Position numbers and translations under genes: made by a program
Shown here: in pieces, positions 63,301-64,000 of the stretch
Numbering within the stretch: position 1 is the first letter of the stretch
Layout: every line of letters begins with the position of its first letter
Notes under the pieces: model-generated
The model's input: the letters and a program-made list of their open reading frames with translations, nothing else
Database searches by the model: none
What the model was told of the DNA's origin: nothing
Origin: Croceimicrobium hydrocarbonivorans
GTDB lineage: Bacteria > Bacteroidota > Bacteroidia > Flavobacteriales > Schleiferiaceae
DNA: 64,000 nucleotides
Assembly (NCBI RefSeq): GCF_014524565.1
Contig: NZ_CP060139.1
Span: 558,001-622,000 of the forward strand
Direction of reading: 5' to 3'

Positions 63301-64000
63301 GTGCTACTACTCAGATTCGCTTCGACCAGGAAGGTCAAAACGGATCCAGCTTCAGCAATACCTGCTGCGATGGCTATACTTTAGAAGACATTACCCTTGA
63401 GGCAGTAGCTTGTCCATTGCCTGGTGGATTAAACGTGAGTGGTGTATTTGACACTACTGCTACCTTAAATTGGGCCGGTGCTTCATCAGCATCCAACTTC
63501 CAATACTGGTTTGGTCCTGCTGGATTCTTCCAGGGAACTACCACTACCGGTGGGATTAAAGGCTTTAGCGCAAGCTCAGGAGTTGTTGTAGACACATTAA
63601 GTCAATTTACTTGCTACGAATTCCTGGTACGTACAGTATGTCAGCCTGGTGATACTTCTTCTTGGAGTGCTCCTTACCAATTCTGTACTCCTTGTAGCCC
63701 AATTAGTGCTCCTCATTCTGAGAACTGGGATGCCCTTACCTCGGCTTCAAAGGACCTTGGATGTTTCAGCTCTATCGAAGATCCTAGCTTAAACAGCTCC
63801 AACTTCTTAGGGGTTACCATCCAAAATAGTACCTTCTACAATCCTATTTCTACACCCAACTATGTAGAAATGGATAACTCATCCGCTACTTCAGCTCCAT
63901 TGCTTTTAGTATCTCCTCCAACTACCGACATGACTGCCGGTGATAAGCGAATTGTATTCTACAGTCGCGCTACTTTTGTGGGTACACCACCTCATAGTTT
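60381..64000 (+). CDS. giant modular surface protein, N-terminal part (MAM-like and Fn3 repeats)
   Basis: Open for 1206 codons to the right edge with no stop, so the C-terminus is missing. Signal peptide MKRLLLTLTLVGLWQLGYAQ, then five jelly-roll/MAM-like modules beginning with C...PYxENFD-type segments (residues ~22, 294, 557, 816, 1105) alternating with four fibronectin type III modules (~202, 467, 728, 1011), each bounded by Cys. The Fn3 modules recur every 261-283 residues. Very rich in Ser, Thr, Gly and Asn. It likely ends in a T9SS sorting domain outside the window. It starts 138 bases after the VCBS gene on the same strand. Confidence 0.85.
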   Translation, partial: MKRLLLTLTLVGLWQLGYAQCPPSSPLVTPYTENFDSETAGYQATFGNCYIGTQSSNPRWEYETSGTANSTGTGPLNDVSGSGLYAYLETSGGAQGDTAGLITPAIDLVGLTNPELRFMYHMFGATIGQLDVYVNDGTGWTLESSIVGQQQTAEGDCWLPSSVSLASYFGDTVRIKFVGERGSSFTGDISIDEIEVDNELNCAIPLNLTWVSSTPTTATITFDAVANATSGYNIYVGAPGFDPATVTPTNYTSNNITLTGLAAASNYEVYVESDCGTNGVSGTLCKGLLFQTTCVPFNTFYSRDFDSDAAGDPAQCWAQYSSYNPASSWAEVVTIPTFNSPQAYSGTNVLELYSASGGTPADTLMAISPEFSDMTSNARQIKFQVAAQTGTNTLMIGTTNSQNPGAPISWIDTLSNLTSSWQLVILPLNAATGYNGSDKYIVFRHGLENTFSDVYIDDFVYEAIPACPQLTNISQTNVGITTTTFSYNSNGNPVQYEWGPVGYTQGTGTVGTLPAGTGTINGLSSASCYDVYLRTDCTGGGNGTSIWSGPFTVCTLCTTQSLPYSENFDIGLGCFVVTDGGNTTDTWIHATSSNTTTTTTGTALDASPGWIEADSDNAGSGAITMDENITSAYIDAGSITGTLYLEFDQFYQHLGSNAEVEIWDGNAWVNVLTQNSTNVGAWGNPDHQKIDITAYANDSLQVRFVYKDNGVWAWWWVIDNVLVQEELCARSTNFTAAFVTADSVGLAWTPGAGSNFGIEYGPAGFTPGSGTLTSTSNSSITITGLSPQTSYDFYLIDTCSGSIASLPVFLNVATACAISTPAVLPLTEDFENYSQGPTFNGTTEYLCNPSYYWSLNPSSGNGRFRLQAGSTYYRSGLQALTADHDPFVSTPETNSMVMTVDLSNYTTANGIELSFYWMRHTTTSRPGNKVYARGSASDPWVELASLNNSLSGGFDSIIGMDIVAPLGLVGQTVSATTQIRFDQEGQNGSSFSNTCCDGYTLEDITLEAVACPLPGGLNVSGVFDTTATLNWAGASSASNFQYWFGPAGFFQGTTTTGGIKGFSASSGVVVDTLSQFTCYEFLVRTVCQPGDTSSWSAPYQFCTPCSPISAPHSENWDALTSASKDLGCFSSIEDPSLNSSNFLGVTIQNSTFYNPISTPNYVEMDNSSATSAPLLLVSPPTTDMTAGDKRIVFYSRATFVGTPPHS

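Overview
The window is a stretch of chromosome from a member of the Bacteroidota, most likely a marine or aquatic flavobacterium-like lineage. The evidence is: type IX secretion (T9SS) C-terminal sorting domains of both type A and type B, a PorE-like OmpA protein, class III glutamine synthetase, a fused SecDF, Bacteroidota-restricted families (DUF4834, DUF2851, WbqC, YfhO), almost no Shine-Dalgarno sequences, and repeated matches to the Bacteroidota -7 promoter element TAnnTTTG. No tRNA, rRNA, insertion sequence, prophage or CRISPR array was recognised.

Region 1 (1-16.9 kb, all minus strand) is a Wzx/Wzy-type exopolysaccharide or capsule locus, read from a winged-helix regulator at 16.9 kb towards and beyond the left edge. 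It encodes UDP-GalNAcA synthesis (WbpO- and WbpP-like), a UDP-GlcA 4-epimerase, a dTDP-3-amino-3,6-dideoxyhexose pathway (RmlA, two tandem FdtA/QdtA-type ketoisomerases, an acetyltransferase, a DegT aminotransferase; RmlB is not in the window), and GDP-L-fucose synthesis (Fcl and the first codons of Gmd). It also has glycosyltransferases, a polysaccharide deacetylase-like protein, an EpsG-like polymerase, a flippase and two sulfotransferases, which suggests a sulfated acidic glycan. A perfect 21-bp palindrome sits at the probable start of transcription and is a candidate operator. Just upstream, in its own unit, are a tiny protein with a signal peptide and a Pro-rich/hydrophobic/basic C-terminus (exosortase-substrate-like) and a CBM9-like T9SS-secreted protein.

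Region 2 (20-34.6 kb) holds nadC (minus) and then mainly plus-strand genes: a NeuD-like acyltransferase, a second flippase, a YihY/BrkB protein, ribosomal protein L34 (rpmH, with a clear promoter and terminator), a carB lacking the C-terminal allosteric domain, DUF4834, wecB, YfhO, a PIG-L deacetylase and a twin-DNRLRE T9SS protein. One GT4 gene is convergent.

Region 3 (34.6-41 kb, minus) is a tightly packed unit: DUF2851, PspC, a K+ channel with RCK domains, an RmlD-like reductase, GT4, a third sulfotransferase and WbqC. A divergent MarR regulator and a 14-bp palindrome lie at its head.

Region 4 (41.5-44.4 kb, minus) is a three-gene set of secreted PKD-like proteins. The middle one carries a T9SS type-B domain. 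The outer two lack a sorting domain but share a near-identical extreme C-terminus (G-x-I-[YW]-H-Y). A 447-bp gene-free gap with several inverted repeats lies upstream.

Region 5 (44.8-57.3 kb, minus) is housekeeping: purM-prfA-pyrF, a PorE-like OmpA protein with a LysM-like tail, class III glutamine synthetase, a Ca/Na antiporter, TatA and SecDF, punctuated by clear intrinsic terminators. Region 6 (57.5 kb to the right edge, plus) encodes a VCBS/FG-GAP T9SS protein and the first 1206 codons of a giant modular surface protein built from alternating jelly-roll (MAM-like) and fibronectin type III units.
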